The notes: generated by a model not told the origin, from the sequence alone. DNA of 64,000 nucleotides from Flavobacteriaceae bacterium (GCA_028280265.1 JANQMD010000051.1:1-64000); one strand, 5' to 3'; positions 26,497 to 36,435 are shown, numbered from the stretch's first letter. Translations and numbers: made by a program.

Positions 26497-27835
26497 AATC
26501 ACCAAAGAACTTTTAGAAAACATTACTTCATACATTGAAGCTTCCAATGATGCTGCATTGGTTGCCTATTTTGAAGAGATTCACCATGCCGATATTGCTG
26601 AAATTTTAGACGATCTTTCTTTCGATGATGCGGTTTATATCATCAAACTTTTGGATAGTGAAAAGACCTCTGAGGTTTTAATGGATCTCGATGATGATGT
26701 CCGTGAAAAGATCTTACGAAACCTATCTGCCAAAGAGATTGCCGAGGAAATTGAAGAGCTAGACACCGATGATGCCGCCGATATTATTGGAGAACTTCCC
26801 GAAGATCGTCAGGAGGCCGTAATGTCTCAGATCGAAGACGAAGAACACGTCAAAGAAATTGAAGAATTACTTTCATACGACGAAGATACCGCAGGGAGTC
26901 TCATGGCAAAAGAATTGGTGAAAGTGAACGAAAATTGGACGGTTTTGAAATGTGTTCGAGAAATGAGAACACAAGCAGAAGAGGTAACTCGTGTACACTC
27001 TATTTATGTCGTTGATGACTCTGGAAAATTAAAAGGGCGTTTGTCTTTAAAAGATTTACTAATTACCTCAACCAAAACAGCCATCTCCGAGGTATATATT
27101 CCCAAAGTAGACTATGTAAATGCAAACGACGATTTGGATGAGGTTTCCAACAAAATGAGAAAATATGATTTAGAAGCCATTCCTGTGGTAGACGATGAAC
27201 ATGTTTTGTTGGGAAGAATTACCATCGATGATATGGTCGATGTCATCAAAGAAGAAGCAGACAAAGATTACCAATTGGCAGCAGGTCTGGTAGAAGATGT
27301 AGAAGCCGATGATACCATTTTAGAATTGACAAAAGCAAGACTTCCTTGGCTTATTTTAGGTCTGTTTGGTGGTCTAGGAAGCGTTTTTATCATGGAAGGT
27401 TATGAAGATGCCATGAACAATTACAAAGAACTGTTTTTCTTTACTCCCTTAATCGCTGCGATGGCAGGAAATGTAGGCGTGCAATCTTCGGCGATTATCG
27501 TTCAAGGTTTGGCCAATGACAATGTAAAAGGGAGCCTATGGAAACGCCTCTTAAAAGAAGTAGGATTGAGCCTAATTAACGGTGTTGTTTTAGGTGTTAT
27601 CTTAATTGCTGTAGCGCCTATTATGGGACTCGAAACACAATTAAGTATGACCGTTTCTATTTCTATGTTGTGTGTAATTATAGTGGCTTCTTTGATTGGA
27701 ACTTTTGTTCCCATCGTTCTCGAAAAAAGAGGCATTGATCCAGCCATTGCAACGGGTCCTTTCATTACCACAAGCAACGATATCTTTGGAATTTTCCTCT
27801 TCTTTATGATTGCAAAATCTATGCTCGTTTTTTAA
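26486..27835 (+). CDS. mgtE: Magnesium transporter MgtE
   Basis: This 449-residue Mg2+ channel of the inner membrane has the usual three parts. An acidic N-domain (about 1-130, with [12 protein letters not shown] and [20 protein letters not shown]) and a CBS pair (about 135-260) sense cytoplasmic Mg2+. The membrane domain (about 285-449) has five TM segments, including [16 protein letters not shown] and the final [16 protein letters not shown]. It overlaps rsmA by 11 bases, indicating translational coupling. Confidence 0.95.
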   Translation: MSVEITKELLENITSYIEASNDAALVAYFEEIHHADIAEILDDLSFDDAVYIIKLLDSEKTSEVLMDLDDDVREKILRNLSAKEIAEEIEELDTDDAADIIGELPEDRQEAVMSQIEDEEHVKEIEELLSYDEDTAGSLMAKELVKVNENWTVLKCVREMRTQAEEVTRVHSIYVVDDSGKLKGRLSLKDLLITSTKTAISEVYIPKVDYVNANDDLDEVSNKMRKYDLEAIPVVDDEHVLLGRITIDDMVDVIKEEADKDYQLAAGLVEDVEADDTILELTKARLPWLILGLFGGLGSVFIMEGYEDAMNNYKELFFFTPLIAAMAGNVGVQSSAIIVQGLANDNVKGSLWKRLLKEVGLSLINGVVLGVILIAVAPIMGLETQLSMTVSISMLCVIIVASLIGTFVPIVLEKRGIDPAIATGPFITTSNDIFGIFLFFMIAKSMLVF

Positions 27836-27837
27836 AA

Positions 27838-27876
27838 AAAGCCTTTCAACCGAAGCTGAAAGACTTTGCCTTTTTC
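27838..27876. terminator. Probable terminator after mgtE
   Basis: Stem CTTTCA/TGAAAG with an eight-base loop, followed by T-rich sequence on the plus strand and preceded by an A-tract that would serve the opposite strand. The stem is short and A/T-rich, so this is a moderate call. Confidence 0.5.
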
Positions 27877-27982
27877 TTTTTTCCTGATTACCGTCCCCTT
27901 TTGTAATCAGCAATATTCCCTGTTTGGTAATTATTTATAAAACATCAGAGAGACAAACATAAGGACAGTAATCAAGATATCA

Positions 27983-28018
27983 TTGCGGGTTTCCGCAACC
28001 CAAAAAGCGGATTTCCGC
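27983..28018 (-). terminator. Tandem hairpins after the two-component operon
   Basis: Two similar hairpins stand side by side: TTGCGG-GTTT-CCGCAA (27983-27998) and GCGG-ATTT-CCGC (28007-28018). On the minus strand the second follows the response regulator stop by three bases and is followed by five Ts, so it is a plausible terminator; the first may reinforce it. Confidence 0.6.
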
Positions 28019-28021
28019 ACA

Positions 28022-28699
28022 TTAATCGATAATTCCTAATTCTTTGGCTTTTAAAATTAAATCTGTATTGTTTTTGGCTCCCAAATCGATGCGCAGATTG
28101 GTCAATTTGTGTTCAATGGCTCTTTTCTTCATAAAATTTCCGTCCGACTTTAGAATCTTGCCTTCTAAATTCGTAATCTTAGCGTGCTTAGGAAATTCTT
28201 TTAAAATTTGAATCGCCGCCTCGTCCATTTGAATCTGAACAATAGTTCTTCGCATGATTTTCTGATGTACTTCATGCGTGTAAAATTTATCTCCTCTTAG
28301 CATCTTTTGAACCGCAAAATGAAGTTCCTCTCCCGTGCAATGGCTTTTTAAAATATAAGCATCTGGCTTTAGGTTATTGATCACATTGTAAATGCGGTTA
28401 GTTTCGTTGTGTCCCGTGATGACTCCTACTTTAATAGTAATTCCTTCGTTTTTAACTTTACAAATCAGCGATTCTCCACCATCGATTTGAGAGCTTTGTG
28501 TGAGGTTGTCAAAACTTAAATCGGTGAATAATACATCAAAAGGATTTGTGTCTTGCTGTTCTTTTATAGCGGCAAATGCTTCATCGCAGCTACTGTAACA
28601 TTCTGTTTCGTAATTGGCATATTCACCTAAAGAATTGCAAATTCCTTTCAACATCAATTGGTGGTCGTCTACAACAGCAATGCGAATCTTATTTTCCAT
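28022..28699 (-). CDS. Response regulator, NarL/FixJ-like
   Basis: This 225-residue response regulator has a receiver domain (1-125) with the acid pocket Asp11/Asp12, phospho-acceptor Asp60 (LFTDLSF), Thr95 and Lys118. The C-terminal ~70 residues sit where a LuxR-type helix-turn-helix is expected, but only the tail (LTNLRIDLGAKNNTDLILKAKELGI) resembles it and the usual LTxRExEVL start is not visible. It overlaps the kinase gene by 11 bases. It probably controls transcription in response to that kinase. Confidence 0.88.
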   Translation of the reverse strand: MENKIRIAVVDDHQLMLKGICNSLGEYANYETECYSSCDEAFAAIKEQQDTNPFDVLFTDLSFDNLTQSSQIDGGESLICKVKNEGITIKVGVITGHNETNRIYNVINNLKPDAYILKSHCTGEELHFAVQKMLRGDKFYTHEVHQKIMRRTIVQIQMDEAAIQILKEFPKHAKITNLEGKILKSDGNFMKKRAIEHKLTNLRIDLGAKNNTDLILKAKELGIID

Positions 28700-30521
28700 G
28701 AAGGGGTATACTTATATTTGTCTGTGTTCCTTTGTCTGAGCTTGCTACGGAAAATATTCCGCGGATTTCTTCCACTCTTTCCTGTAAATTTTTCAGACCA
28801 ATTCCCGTTTTCTTTTTGTCTTTTTCAAAGCCTTTTCCGTTGTCTTTCATTTCAACAAAAACTTCTTTTTTCTCTTGAGAAAAAGAAATGACAAACTGTG
28901 ATGCCTCCGCATGTTTTAGGGTGTTTTGCAGACTCTCACGAATACAAATATAAATAGTTCTTTTGATGCTATCGTTAATTTCTCCCCATTGAATTGTATC
29001 GATACTCTCTACTTTGATTCTAAAATTAGGAGAAAAAGCATCAGAAATAAGATTAATGATTTGATCTTTAAACGACACCTGATCAAAGCGAGTGCTGCTT
29101 AATTGGTGGGATAAATTTCGGACGTTTTCTTTGATATTTTCAACGCTTTTTGCTTCCTCTGCATTGTTCTTTGTCAATTTTTGATGTAGCATTCTTAAGT
29201 CTCCTGCCACTTCATCGTGTAATGATTTTGCAATTTGCTGACGCTCTTTTTCTCGTACGGCTGCTTTTTGTAACTGCGTCTCATACACCAACTTCTTACG
29301 ACGATTTCGAAAATATGTTATTACTACAAGCAGACCTATAGTCCCTAATAGTAGGACAATAATTTTCTGTTGGCGTTGATTTTCAATTTCCCGCTCGTTT
29401 TGCTCTTTTTGAAGCTTTAATGTTGCATTTTCTTTGTCTTTCTTTTCGGTTTCATAGCGAACCTTGGCAAACTGATTTTTTAAATAGCGCTCTCTGTTGT
29501 TGAGACTGTCACTCAACTGCGCATATTCTTGGTAATAGCTCTTGGATTCGCTCCCCGAAGTTAAAGCTCCTAACTTTAACAAAGCAGATAAACGAGTTGC
29601 GTTGTTGTTAACTTTTTTTGCTAAATCATAGCCTTTTTTAGCATGGTAAAGGGCTTTTTTAAGATTGCTCTCTTTTTGATGATAAAATGCAATAGCGTTG
29701 TGAGAGAGACTCTGCCCATAAAGATTATTAATTTTCTTTCTAAAATCAATTAAAGATAAGAATCCATCCCACGCTTCTTCTTTTCTATCAACTAAATAGA
29801 GACATTCTGCATAGTTCCCTAACAAACTTTGATATTGTCTTGGATACTTTTCTTTGGTTTTAATTTGATCTAAACCTTCTTTTAGAAAAATCATTGCTTT
29901 CTCAGGATTGCCCTCAAGTAAATATGAATTTCCAATGTTATTTAATATATATAGTTTCCATATTTTCTTAAATTCTTCAGAATCACTTTTGTTGTAAATT
30001 GTCCTTGCATAGTTAAATTTTTTTCTGGCTTCCTCATAAGCCCCCATGTTCACAGAAATATTTCCTAAAATATTATAAAAATCAACTGTATAAGTAATCT
30101 CATTCAAAGGTTCTATATACCGCAAACCTTCTATACCAGAACTCTCTGCTCCAAGGTAATCTCGCTCATCATTTTGCATATATGCCATGCTTAACAACCT
30201 TCTAGCAACTTCTGTAGAATCTTTTACGCGAATAGAAATATTTTTTGATTGGTTATAATAATAATAGGAACTATCTAGTTTGTTTTGAATCCTAAAAATC
30301 AGTGCTTTGTAATGATAAACCTTAGCTAAAGAAACTGAGTCCGAGTTAGAGTGATAGATTCTTAGAAGTCCTAAATACGTTTTTTTAAGATTTATGGTAT
30401 CTCTATTGCGATATTGTTTTAGGCCTACATCTATTAGGGAATCTCTTTGTTTGTTTCGTTTATCATCATTTTGACTAAAGCAATGAACTGAAAAAAGAAA
30501 AAGTAGTAAAAATATTCTCAT
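28689..30521 (-). CDS. TPR-containing sensor histidine kinase (HisKA_3 type)
   Basis: This 610-residue kinase has a signal peptide (1-17), a periplasmic TPR-like region (about 30-345), a coiled coil leading to a single TM segment (387-404), then a cytoplasmic HisKA_3 dimerisation domain with phospho-acceptor His435 (IAKSLHDEVAGDLRML) and an ATPase domain with RESLQNTLKHA and DNGKGF. This layout suits sensing of a protein or peptide on the periplasmic side. The regulator gene follows with an 11-base overlap. A terminator-like hairpin and a small Gly-rich peptide gene lie just upstream. Confidence 0.93.
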   Translation of the reverse strand: MRIFLLLFLFSVHCFSQNDDKRNKQRDSLIDVGLKQYRNRDTINLKKTYLGLLRIYHSNSDSVSLAKVYHYKALIFRIQNKLDSSYYYYNQSKNISIRVKDSTEVARRLLSMAYMQNDERDYLGAESSGIEGLRYIEPLNEITYTVDFYNILGNISVNMGAYEEARKKFNYARTIYNKSDSEEFKKIWKLYILNNIGNSYLLEGNPEKAMIFLKEGLDQIKTKEKYPRQYQSLLGNYAECLYLVDRKEEAWDGFLSLIDFRKKINNLYGQSLSHNAIAFYHQKESNLKKALYHAKKGYDLAKKVNNNATRLSALLKLGALTSGSESKSYYQEYAQLSDSLNNRERYLKNQFAKVRYETEKKDKENATLKLQKEQNEREIENQRQQKIIVLLLGTIGLLVVITYFRNRRKKLVYETQLQKAAVREKERQQIAKSLHDEVAGDLRMLHQKLTKNNAEEAKSVENIKENVRNLSHQLSSTRFDQVSFKDQIINLISDAFSPNFRIKVESIDTIQWGEINDSIKRTIYICIRESLQNTLKHAEASQFVISFSQEKKEVFVEMKDNGKGFEKDKKKTGIGLKNLQERVEEIRGIFSVASSDKGTQTNISIPLHGK

Positions 30522-30524
30522 AAA

Positions 30525-30547
30525 AAGAAAAACATCCCGAGGGATGT
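30525..30547 (-). terminator. Terminator-like hairpin between the Gly-rich peptide gene and the kinase
   Basis: On the minus strand, ACATCCC-TC-GGGATGT is followed directly by a TTTTTCTTTTT tract that ends next to the kinase ATG. It would end the peptide transcript or let part of it read through into the kinase operon. Confidence 0.7.
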
Positions 30548-30553
30548 CTGTTT

Positions 30554-30703
30554 TTATTTGTTGTTTCCGCCTTCTCCGCCTCCTGTTCCAGCTCCGCCAC
30601 CGCCTCCTCCTGTTCCAGTTCCTCCAGAACCGTTTCCATCTCCATTACCGCCAGGAAATTTACCCATAAATATTGTTGTTGTGTAATCCTTTTTACTTTT
30701 CAT
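30554..30703 (-). CDS. Small Gly-rich peptide, 49 aa
   Basis: ATG at 30703 on the minus strand opens a 49-residue frame: MKSKKDYTTTIFMGKFPGG, then an almost pure Gly stretch with a few Asn, Ser, Thr, Ala and Glu, ending GGNNK. About half of all residues are Gly. It has no TM segment or classical signal peptide. The conserved-looking leader and low-complexity tail resemble a peptide precursor. It is 32 bases upstream of the kinase operon on the same strand, with the hairpin between. I do not know its function. Confidence 0.65.
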   Translation of the reverse strand: MKSKKDYTTTIFMGKFPGGNGDGNGSGGTGTGGGGGGAGTGGGEGGNNK

Positions 30704-30868
30704 AATCGTTTGGTTTTAGTGTTAAAAATAAATACACAAATCTCCCTCAAGAGAAACTTGTAGACTAAAAGTAGGGGAATCATTAGAGAAAATCAAAAAA
30801 TTATAGCTTTTTGTATGTAAACATCCTTAAAAATCACTACTTATCGGTAGCGTAAAAAAGGGAAGATA

Positions 30869-31396
30869 TTAGCTCATTTTATTTAGTAAATCCCACAAAA
30901 CAACCCCGCAGCTTACGGAAATATTTAAGGAATGCTTGGTGCCTTTTTGTGGAATTTCCAGACAAATATCGGAAGCAGAAACAATCTCTTGCTCTACTCC
31001 TTTTACTTCATTTCCAAAAACTACAGCAATCTTCTTTTTGACGTCTGGAATAAAGTCGTCTAGCATGGTGCTTTGTTCCGCTTGCTCTATTGAAGCAACA
31101 ACCACACCTTGCTTCTGAAGCTCTTTAATTAAAGTCAAACCATCTTCTGCATATTCCCAGTCCACAGAATCTGTCGCTCCCAAAGCTGTCTTGTGAATCT
31201 CTTTGTGTGGCGGGGTAGCCGTGATGCCACAGAGGTAAATCTTTTCGATGAGAAAAGCGTCACTTGTACGAAAAACAGAGCCTACATTGTTCAAACTACG
31301 GATGTTGTCGAGTATTACAATAATGGGTGTTTTTCGAGCCTGTTTAAACTCGTCAACTGTGATTCTTCCTAGCTCATTATTGCGCAGTTTTCTCAT
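30869..31396 (-). CDS. TrmH/SpoU family RNA methyltransferase
   Basis: This ~175-residue SPOUT methyltransferase 2'-O-methylates RNA ribose, with a tRNA or rRNA target. The knot motifs are present: VILDNIRSLNNVGSVFRTSDAF, AVVFGNEVKGV and LEIPQKGTKHSLNISVSCGVVLWDL. The start at MRKLRNNELGR (31396) is chosen; the longer frame to 31480 would overlap mutS and has no family match. It is divergent from mutS. Confidence 0.9.
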   Translation of the reverse strand: MRKLRNNELGRITVDEFKQARKTPIIVILDNIRSLNNVGSVFRTSDAFLIEKIYLCGITATPPHKEIHKTALGATDSVDWEYAEDGLTLIKELQKQGVVVASIEQAEQSTMLDDFIPDVKKKIAVVFGNEVKGVEQEIVSASDICLEIPQKGTKHSLNISVSCGVVLWDLLNKMS

Positions 31397-31461
31397 AAAA
31401 AGTTCTATCTTTAATCGCTCGTAAAGTAACACGGTAAAGCTAACTGAAAATTTCCAAAATC

Positions 31462-34071
31462 TTGGCAAAAACAAAGGCAAAAAAGGAGACTCCTTTAATG
31501 AAACAATACAACAACATCAAGGCAAAATACCCTGATGCTATGTTGCTCTTTCGCGTAGGAGACTTTTATGAAACTTTCGGAGATGATGCAAAAAAAGCTG
31601 CCGAAGTTTTAGGAATCATTCTTACCAAGAGAGGGGCGGGAAGTGAGAGCGAAACGGCTTTAGCGGGTTTCCCTCATCATTCCTTAAATACTTATTTGCC
31701 AAAGCTTGTAAAAGCGGGAATGCGAGTGGCGATTTGCGATCAGTTAGAGAATCCTAAGCTCACCAAAAAGATTGTAAAGAGAGGTGTCACCGAATTGGTA
31801 ACTCCTGGTGTTTCTTTGAATGATGAAGTATTGCAATCGAAATCCAATAATTTTTTGGCTGCGGTGCATTTTGGAAAGCGTTTGTTAGGAGTTTCTTTTC
31901 TAGATGTTTCTACAGGGGAATTTTTGGTTGCTCAAGGAAATGAGGAGTATATTGACAAATTGCTGCAGAACTTCGGTCCATCTGAGGTCTTGGTTCAAAA
32001 ACAGAACAAACAACGTTTTAAAGAATTGTTTGATGATCGTTTTTACTCTTTTTACCTCGACGATTGGGTGTTCCAACAAGACTATGGTTATGAAACACTT
32101 AACAATCATTTTCAAGTAAAATCACTCAAAGGCTTTGGTATAGAGGAGTTAGAAGAAGGAATTATTGCTGCTGGTGCTGCTTTGTACTATTTGTCTGAAA
32201 CACAGCACAATAAAGTGAAACACATTCAAAATATCAGTAGAATTGCTGAAGATCATTATGTGTGGATGGATCGTTTTACGGTTCGAAACTTAGAATTGTA
32301 TCAATCTACCTCTTTGAACGCTGTTACTTTATTGAACGTGATTGATAAAACCGTTTCTCCCATGGGAGGTCGTTTGCTTAAACGTTGGTTGGCACTTCCA
32401 CTAAAGAATATTGAACAGATTCAACAACGTCACGATTTGGTCAAATACCTCATTGAGAATGATGATTTTCATGAACTGTGCGATTACCAACTTCAGCAGA
32501 TAAGTGACTTAGAGCGGCTGGTTTCTAAAGTTGCTACAGGAAAGGTCTCTCCTAGAGAGGTTGTACTATTGAAGAACTCATTAAAAGCTATTTTACCTGT
32601 TAAAGACAGTGCGCTTCAAAATAAAAATACTTCTGTAAAACAGATTGGTAAGGCCTTTTTAGATTGTGATAAGGTGATTGAAAAGGTTACAACTACCTTA
32701 TTTGAAGATGCTCCTGTAAACATTGCCAAAGGGAATGCTATTGCTGATGGAGTTTCTCAAGAATTGGATGATTTGCGTGCCATTTCAAACTCAGGAAAAG
32801 CCTTTTTGGACAACATGCTCACCCGAGAAACTGAACGAACAGGAATCCCAAGCCTCAAGATTGCTTTTAACAATGTCTTTGGGTATTATATTGAAGTAAG
32901 AAACACCCACAAAGACAAAGTTCCAGAGGAATGGATTCGAAAGCAAACTTTGGTAAACGCCGAGCGTTACATCACAGAAGAATTGAAAGAGTACGAAACC
33001 AAGATTTTAGGAGCTGAAGAAAAAATTCAAGAGCTAGAACAGACTTTATTTGCTGATTTGGTGCAGTATATTATTGGTTTTGTACACCCGATTCAGCAGA
33101 ATGCCCAAGCCGTTGCCAAAGTGGATACTTTGTTATCTTTTGCGAAACTCGCTATTGAAAATAATTATATTCGACCTATTGTTGATGATAGTACAGATAT
33201 TGAAATTAAGAATGGGCGTCATCCTGTGATTGAAAAGCAATTACCCATTGGCGAGGAGTACATTGCAAATGACATTGTTTTAAATCGCAATCAGCAACAA
33301 ATCATGATGATTACCGGGCCTAATATGTCTGGTAAGTCTGCTATTTTGAGACAAACCGCTTTGATTGTTCTCTTAGCTCAAATGGGTTCTTATGTACCTG
33401 CTCAAAACGCACGCATTGGAGTCGTTGACAAAATATTTACTCGAGTAGGAGCAAGCGATAATATTTCCATGGGAGAGTCTACGTTTATGGTAGAGATGAA
33501 TGAAACGGCTTCTATTCTGAATAATATCTCTGAGAGAAGTTTGGTGTTGCTCGATGAAATTGGTCGTGGAACTTCTACTTACGACGGAATTTCTATTGCC
33601 TGGGCGATTGCCGAATATCTTCATGAACACCCATCAAAAGCAAAAACCCTGTTTGCTACTCACTACCACGAATTGAATGAAATGACCACTTCATTTGAGC
33701 GAATTAAAAACTTTAATGTCTCAATAAAAGAGTTGAAGGATACGATTATTTTCTTAAGAAAATTAGTGGCGGGGGGAAGCAACCACAGCTTTGGAATTCA
33801 TGTAGCAAAGCTGGCTGGCATGCCTAATCAGGTGGTGCACAGAGCGACTAAAATTTTAAGACAGCTTGAGAAAAACCATACCAATGAAGAGGTAAAAGAC
33901 ACCTTAAAAAATGTACAACAAGAAGACATGCAATTGAGTTTTTTCCAATTAGATGATCCTTTGTTAGAGGATATCCGAGAGGAAATTTTATCGACCAATA
34001 TCGATGTTTTAACGCCAATTGAGGCTTTGATGAAGCTCAATGAAATCAAGCGGATGTTGACCAAGAAATAA
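31462..34071 (+). CDS. mutS: DNA mismatch repair protein MutS
   Basis: MutS recognises mismatches and small loops and starts repair with MutL. The 869-residue protein has the mismatch-binding N-domain with the Phe-x-Glu motif ([12 protein letters not shown]), a connector, the lever/clamp helices, and the ATPase domain with Walker A GPNMSGKS near 618-625 and Walker [13 protein letters not shown], followed by FATHYHEL. The start is TTG at 31462 giving [17 protein letters not shown], which fits relatives; the alternative ATG at 31498 would lose the basic N-terminus. Confidence 0.96.
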   Translation: MAKTKAKKETPLMKQYNNIKAKYPDAMLLFRVGDFYETFGDDAKKAAEVLGIILTKRGAGSESETALAGFPHHSLNTYLPKLVKAGMRVAICDQLENPKLTKKIVKRGVTELVTPGVSLNDEVLQSKSNNFLAAVHFGKRLLGVSFLDVSTGEFLVAQGNEEYIDKLLQNFGPSEVLVQKQNKQRFKELFDDRFYSFYLDDWVFQQDYGYETLNNHFQVKSLKGFGIEELEEGIIAAGAALYYLSETQHNKVKHIQNISRIAEDHYVWMDRFTVRNLELYQSTSLNAVTLLNVIDKTVSPMGGRLLKRWLALPLKNIEQIQQRHDLVKYLIENDDFHELCDYQLQQISDLERLVSKVATGKVSPREVVLLKNSLKAILPVKDSALQNKNTSVKQIGKAFLDCDKVIEKVTTTLFEDAPVNIAKGNAIADGVSQELDDLRAISNSGKAFLDNMLTRETERTGIPSLKIAFNNVFGYYIEVRNTHKDKVPEEWIRKQTLVNAERYITEELKEYETKILGAEEKIQELEQTLFADLVQYIIGFVHPIQQNAQAVAKVDTLLSFAKLAIENNYIRPIVDDSTDIEIKNGRHPVIEKQLPIGEEYIANDIVLNRNQQQIMMITGPNMSGKSAILRQTALIVLLAQMGSYVPAQNARIGVVDKIFTRVGASDNISMGESTFMVEMNETASILNNISERSLVLLDEIGRGTSTYDGISIAWAIAEYLHEHPSKAKTLFATHYHELNEMTTSFERIKNFNVSIKELKDTIIFLRKLVAGGSNHSFGIHVAKLAGMPNQVVHRATKILRQLEKNHTNEEVKDTLKNVQQEDMQLSFFQLDDPLLEDIREEILSTNIDVLTPIEALMKLNEIKRMLTKK

Positions 34072-34072
34072 C

Positions 34073-34080
34073 TATCTTTG
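34073..34080 (+). promoter_or_regulatory. -7 promoter element TATCTTTG before tatA
   Basis: It is a perfect TAnnTTTG match just after the mutS stop and 10 bases before the tatA ATG, so tatA may have its own transcript with a short leader. Confidence 0.6.
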
Positions 34081-34090
34081 TAGCGATATT

Positions 34091-34369
34091 ATGGGAACAT
34101 TTTTATTTATTAGCGGACCAGAAATCTTTTTTGTTTTGGTCATTGTTGTGATGCTTTTTGGTGCAAAACGAATCCCAGAAATTGCTCGTGGTTTAGGGAA
34201 AGGAATGCGTCAGATTAAAGATGCTACAAACGACATTAAGAAAGAAATCAATGATAGCGCTAAGAATCAGGGAATAGATACAGATTTGGCTCAAGACATT
34301 AACAAAGAGATTAATGAGGTGAAAGATAATATTGATGATATGACGGGTCCAATCAAACGGAATCTCTAA
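34091..34369 (+). CDS. tatA: Twin-arginine translocase subunit TatA/E family
   Basis: This 92-residue protein has one N-terminal TM segment (about 9-23, IFFVLVIVVMLFGAKRIPE with the FG hinge), an amphipathic helix (RGLGKGMRQIKDATNDI) and a charged tail, the standard TatA layout. It forms the pore for export of folded proteins with twin-Arg signals. A second TatA-like gene is at 53256. No tatC is in the window. Confidence 0.93.
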   Translation: MGTFLFISGPEIFFVLVIVVMLFGAKRIPEIARGLGKGMRQIKDATNDIKKEINDSAKNQGIDTDLAQDINKEINEVKDNIDDMTGPIKRNL

Positions 34370-34371
34370 CG

Positions 34372-35448
34372 TTGAAATCTTTTTTCCGCTATATCTTCTT
34401 ATTCCTCATCCTTGCTTGTCAGAGTTCAGAAAACATCTCAACACCTCCGCAAGAAAACAACTCAATTTTTATCAATGCTGTAGACATTTCTTACTATCCT
34501 AGAATTGCTACAAAAGGCTTGACTTTTTTCAACAGAGCGGGTGTTTCCCAAGATTTTTTATCCATTCTAAAAGACAACGGTGTAAATACAGTTCGATTGC
34601 GTTTGTGGCATACGCCTGTAGATGAACATGCAAGTTTTGAGGAAGTAAAAGCTTTTTCAAATCAATTGAAAACTATGGGTTTTCAGGTATGGTTAACCGT
34701 TCATTATTCCGATAGCTGGGCCGATCCCGGTAAACAAGTAGCTCCCAAAGATTGGAACGTCTTATCTTTTGAAGGTTTAAAGGTCCATGTTTACAATTAC
34801 ACCCAAAGAATAATGAATGAAATCAATCCTGATATCATTCAAATCGGGAATGAGGTTGATAATGGTTTTCTGCATCCTCTTGGAAATATTCACACCAACC
34901 AACAACAATTTCTCTCTTTAATTTCGGAGGGTATAAAAGCTGTACGAAAGGTGAATTCTACAACGAAAATCATGATCCATAGAGCAGATCCTAATAACTC
35001 TCTTTCGTTTTTTAACCTCCTAAAAGGTTTAGACTATGATTTGATTGGCATTTCATTTTATCCTCAATGGCATGGGAAAAACTTGAACCTTTTAAGGTCT
35101 CAGTTAAAGCAGTTAGAAAACGCCTTTTCTCAGAATATTGTCTTGGCTGAAACCTCTTATCCCTTCTCTTTGGGATGGGTAGATCAGACAAACAATGTGA
35201 TCGGGAATCTAAATCAAATTATTTCACCTGCATATCCGCCAACACCTGAAGGACAGCGTTCTTTCTTGTCAGATATAAAAACAACTGTAAAGTCTTTGGA
35301 TAGAGGAGTTGGAATTTGCTATTGGGGTGCTGAGTGGGTTGCTTTTGAAGGAAAGAATGCTCAGTTTAATGGATCTCCCTGGGAGAATCAAGCGCTCTTT
35401 GATTTTAGTCTCAAAGCAACTCCTGCTCTCGAAGTTTTTAAGGATTAA
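34372..35448 (+). CDS. GH53 family endo-beta-1,4-galactanase, lipoprotein
   Basis: This exported lipoprotein (LILAC, Cys16; 358 residues) starts with TTG two bases after tatA. It matches glycoside hydrolase family 53: GVNTVRLRLWHTP, VHYSDSWADPGKQ, acid/base Glu161 in IQIGNEVDNG and nucleophile Glu260 in VLAETSYPFS, and late CYWGAEW. These enzymes cut the beta-1,4-galactan of arabinogalactan from plants or algae. It is not next to a TonB/SusD pair, so it is not an obvious polysaccharide utilisation locus. Confidence 0.93.
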   Translation: MKSFFRYIFLFLILACQSSENISTPPQENNSIFINAVDISYYPRIATKGLTFFNRAGVSQDFLSILKDNGVNTVRLRLWHTPVDEHASFEEVKAFSNQLKTMGFQVWLTVHYSDSWADPGKQVAPKDWNVLSFEGLKVHVYNYTQRIMNEINPDIIQIGNEVDNGFLHPLGNIHTNQQQFLSLISEGIKAVRKVNSTTKIMIHRADPNNSLSFFNLLKGLDYDLIGISFYPQWHGKNLNLLRSQLKQLENAFSQNIVLAETSYPFSLGWVDQTNNVIGNLNQIISPAYPPTPEGQRSFLSDIKTTVKSLDRGVGICYWGAEWVAFEGKNAQFNGSPWENQALFDFSLKATPALEVFKD

Positions 35449-36089
35449 CTTTTGACTCTACTGATGGTTAATCCATCTCGAATGGGTAATAGCACAGTCT
35501 CTATTCGATTGTCATTATTCAGTAATTCGTTGTATTCCAAAAGAGCCTTTGTATCAAGGTCTTTTGGGTTTAATTTTTCAATCACTTTACCGCTCCAAAG
35601 AACGTTATCAGAGAGTATAATGCCTCCTTTTTTCATTTTGTCGATGATCAAATGAAAATAATTAGGATAGTTTGATTTGTCTGCATCGATAAATACCAAA
35701 TCAAATTGGGTTTCGAAAGAAGGAATGATCTCCAAAGCATTTCCAAAGTATTGTTTGATCTGATTTCTATACCCCGATTTTTCAAAGTATTTATTTTGAA
35801 GATCTTCTAATTCTTCATTTTTATCTAACGTGTGAATCACACCTCCTTCGGCAAGCCCTTCGGCAATACAAATAGCAGAATACCCTGTATAAGTGCCTAT
35901 TTCTAGTACACTCTTTGGCTGAATGAGTTTGGAGATCATGGAAAGTACTCGCCCTTGAAAAGCACCACTTAACATTCTTGGATTTAACACCTTCTGCCAA
36001 GTTTCCTTGCTAAGTTCTCTTAAGATTTCGGGCTCTTGTTGGGAATGTTCAACAACGTATTGATCTAGTTTTTCGGGTAGAAAATTCAT
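35445..36089 (-). CDS. O-methyltransferase (CCoAOMT-like)
   Basis: This 214-residue SAM-dependent O-methyltransferase of the caffeoyl-CoA/catechol type has VLEIGTYTGYSAICIAEGL for SAM binding, DLVFIDADKSNYPNYF for the metal site and ILSDNVLWSGKV. The substrate is unknown; bacterial members act on small phenols or on tRNA (TrmR). It converges with the GH53 gene, overlapping it by four bases. Confidence 0.92.
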   Translation of the reverse strand: MNFLPEKLDQYVVEHSQQEPEILRELSKETWQKVLNPRMLSGAFQGRVLSMISKLIQPKSVLEIGTYTGYSAICIAEGLAEGGVIHTLDKNEELEDLQNKYFEKSGYRNQIKQYFGNALEIIPSFETQFDLVFIDADKSNYPNYFHLIIDKMKKGGIILSDNVLWSGKVIEKLNPKDLDTKALLEYNELLNNDNRIETVLLPIRDGLTISRVKS

Positions 36090-36104
36090 ATATAGCGCAT
36101 AAAA

Positions 36105-36133
36105 AAACGAAATCTAAGGTATAAATTTCGTTT
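36105..36133 (-). terminator. Terminator of the sigma/anti-sigma operon
   Basis: Nine-base stem AAACGAAAT/ATTTCGTTT with an 11-base loop. On the minus strand it is followed by seven Ts, and it lies between the anti-sigma candidate and the O-methyltransferase. Confidence 0.75.
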
Positions 36134-36158
36134 CGTTTTATATTGTGTTTTAAAAAAC

Positions 36159-36428
36159 CTAAGCACTCAATTTCTCAAACTCTTTCCTCAATCTTTCTTT
36201 CTCATCATGGCTCATGCAAAGTGTTGCTTTTTGAGCACGATCAGATTTTGCTTTCTTTTTGTAAATCTTTGTCAGCAATGTATTGTGCTTGGTATACATC
36301 CTACAAATTTTACAGCTTAAAAAGTGAAGTTGTAACTTCACCTTTTCTACAAAAGTCGCTTCTCCATACTGGTTTTTATCGCAGATGGTAGTCGCTTCGT
36401 CACATGTTATTTTAAAGTTCTTAAACAT
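36159..36428 (-). CDS. Putative short anti-sigma factor with zinc-binding motif
   Basis: This 89-residue soluble protein follows the sigma factor gene after seven bases. It contains HFLSCKIC at about 35-42, an H-x3-C-x2-C motif like the zinc-binding site of ZAS anti-sigma factors, plus two earlier Cys (positions 9 and 16) that could add ligands. It has no membrane segment, so any sensing would be in the cytoplasm. The anti-sigma role is inferred from motif and position. Confidence 0.7.
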   Translation of the reverse strand: MFKNFKITCDEATTICDKNQYGEATFVEKVKLQLHFLSCKICRMYTKHNTLLTKIYKKKAKSDRAQKATLCMSHDEKERLRKEFEKLSA

Positions 36429-36435
36429 TACTTCT

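Noticed and set aside
31397..31480. N-terminal extension of the TrmH-type methyltransferase
   Set aside because: It overlaps mutS on the other strand and does not match the family.
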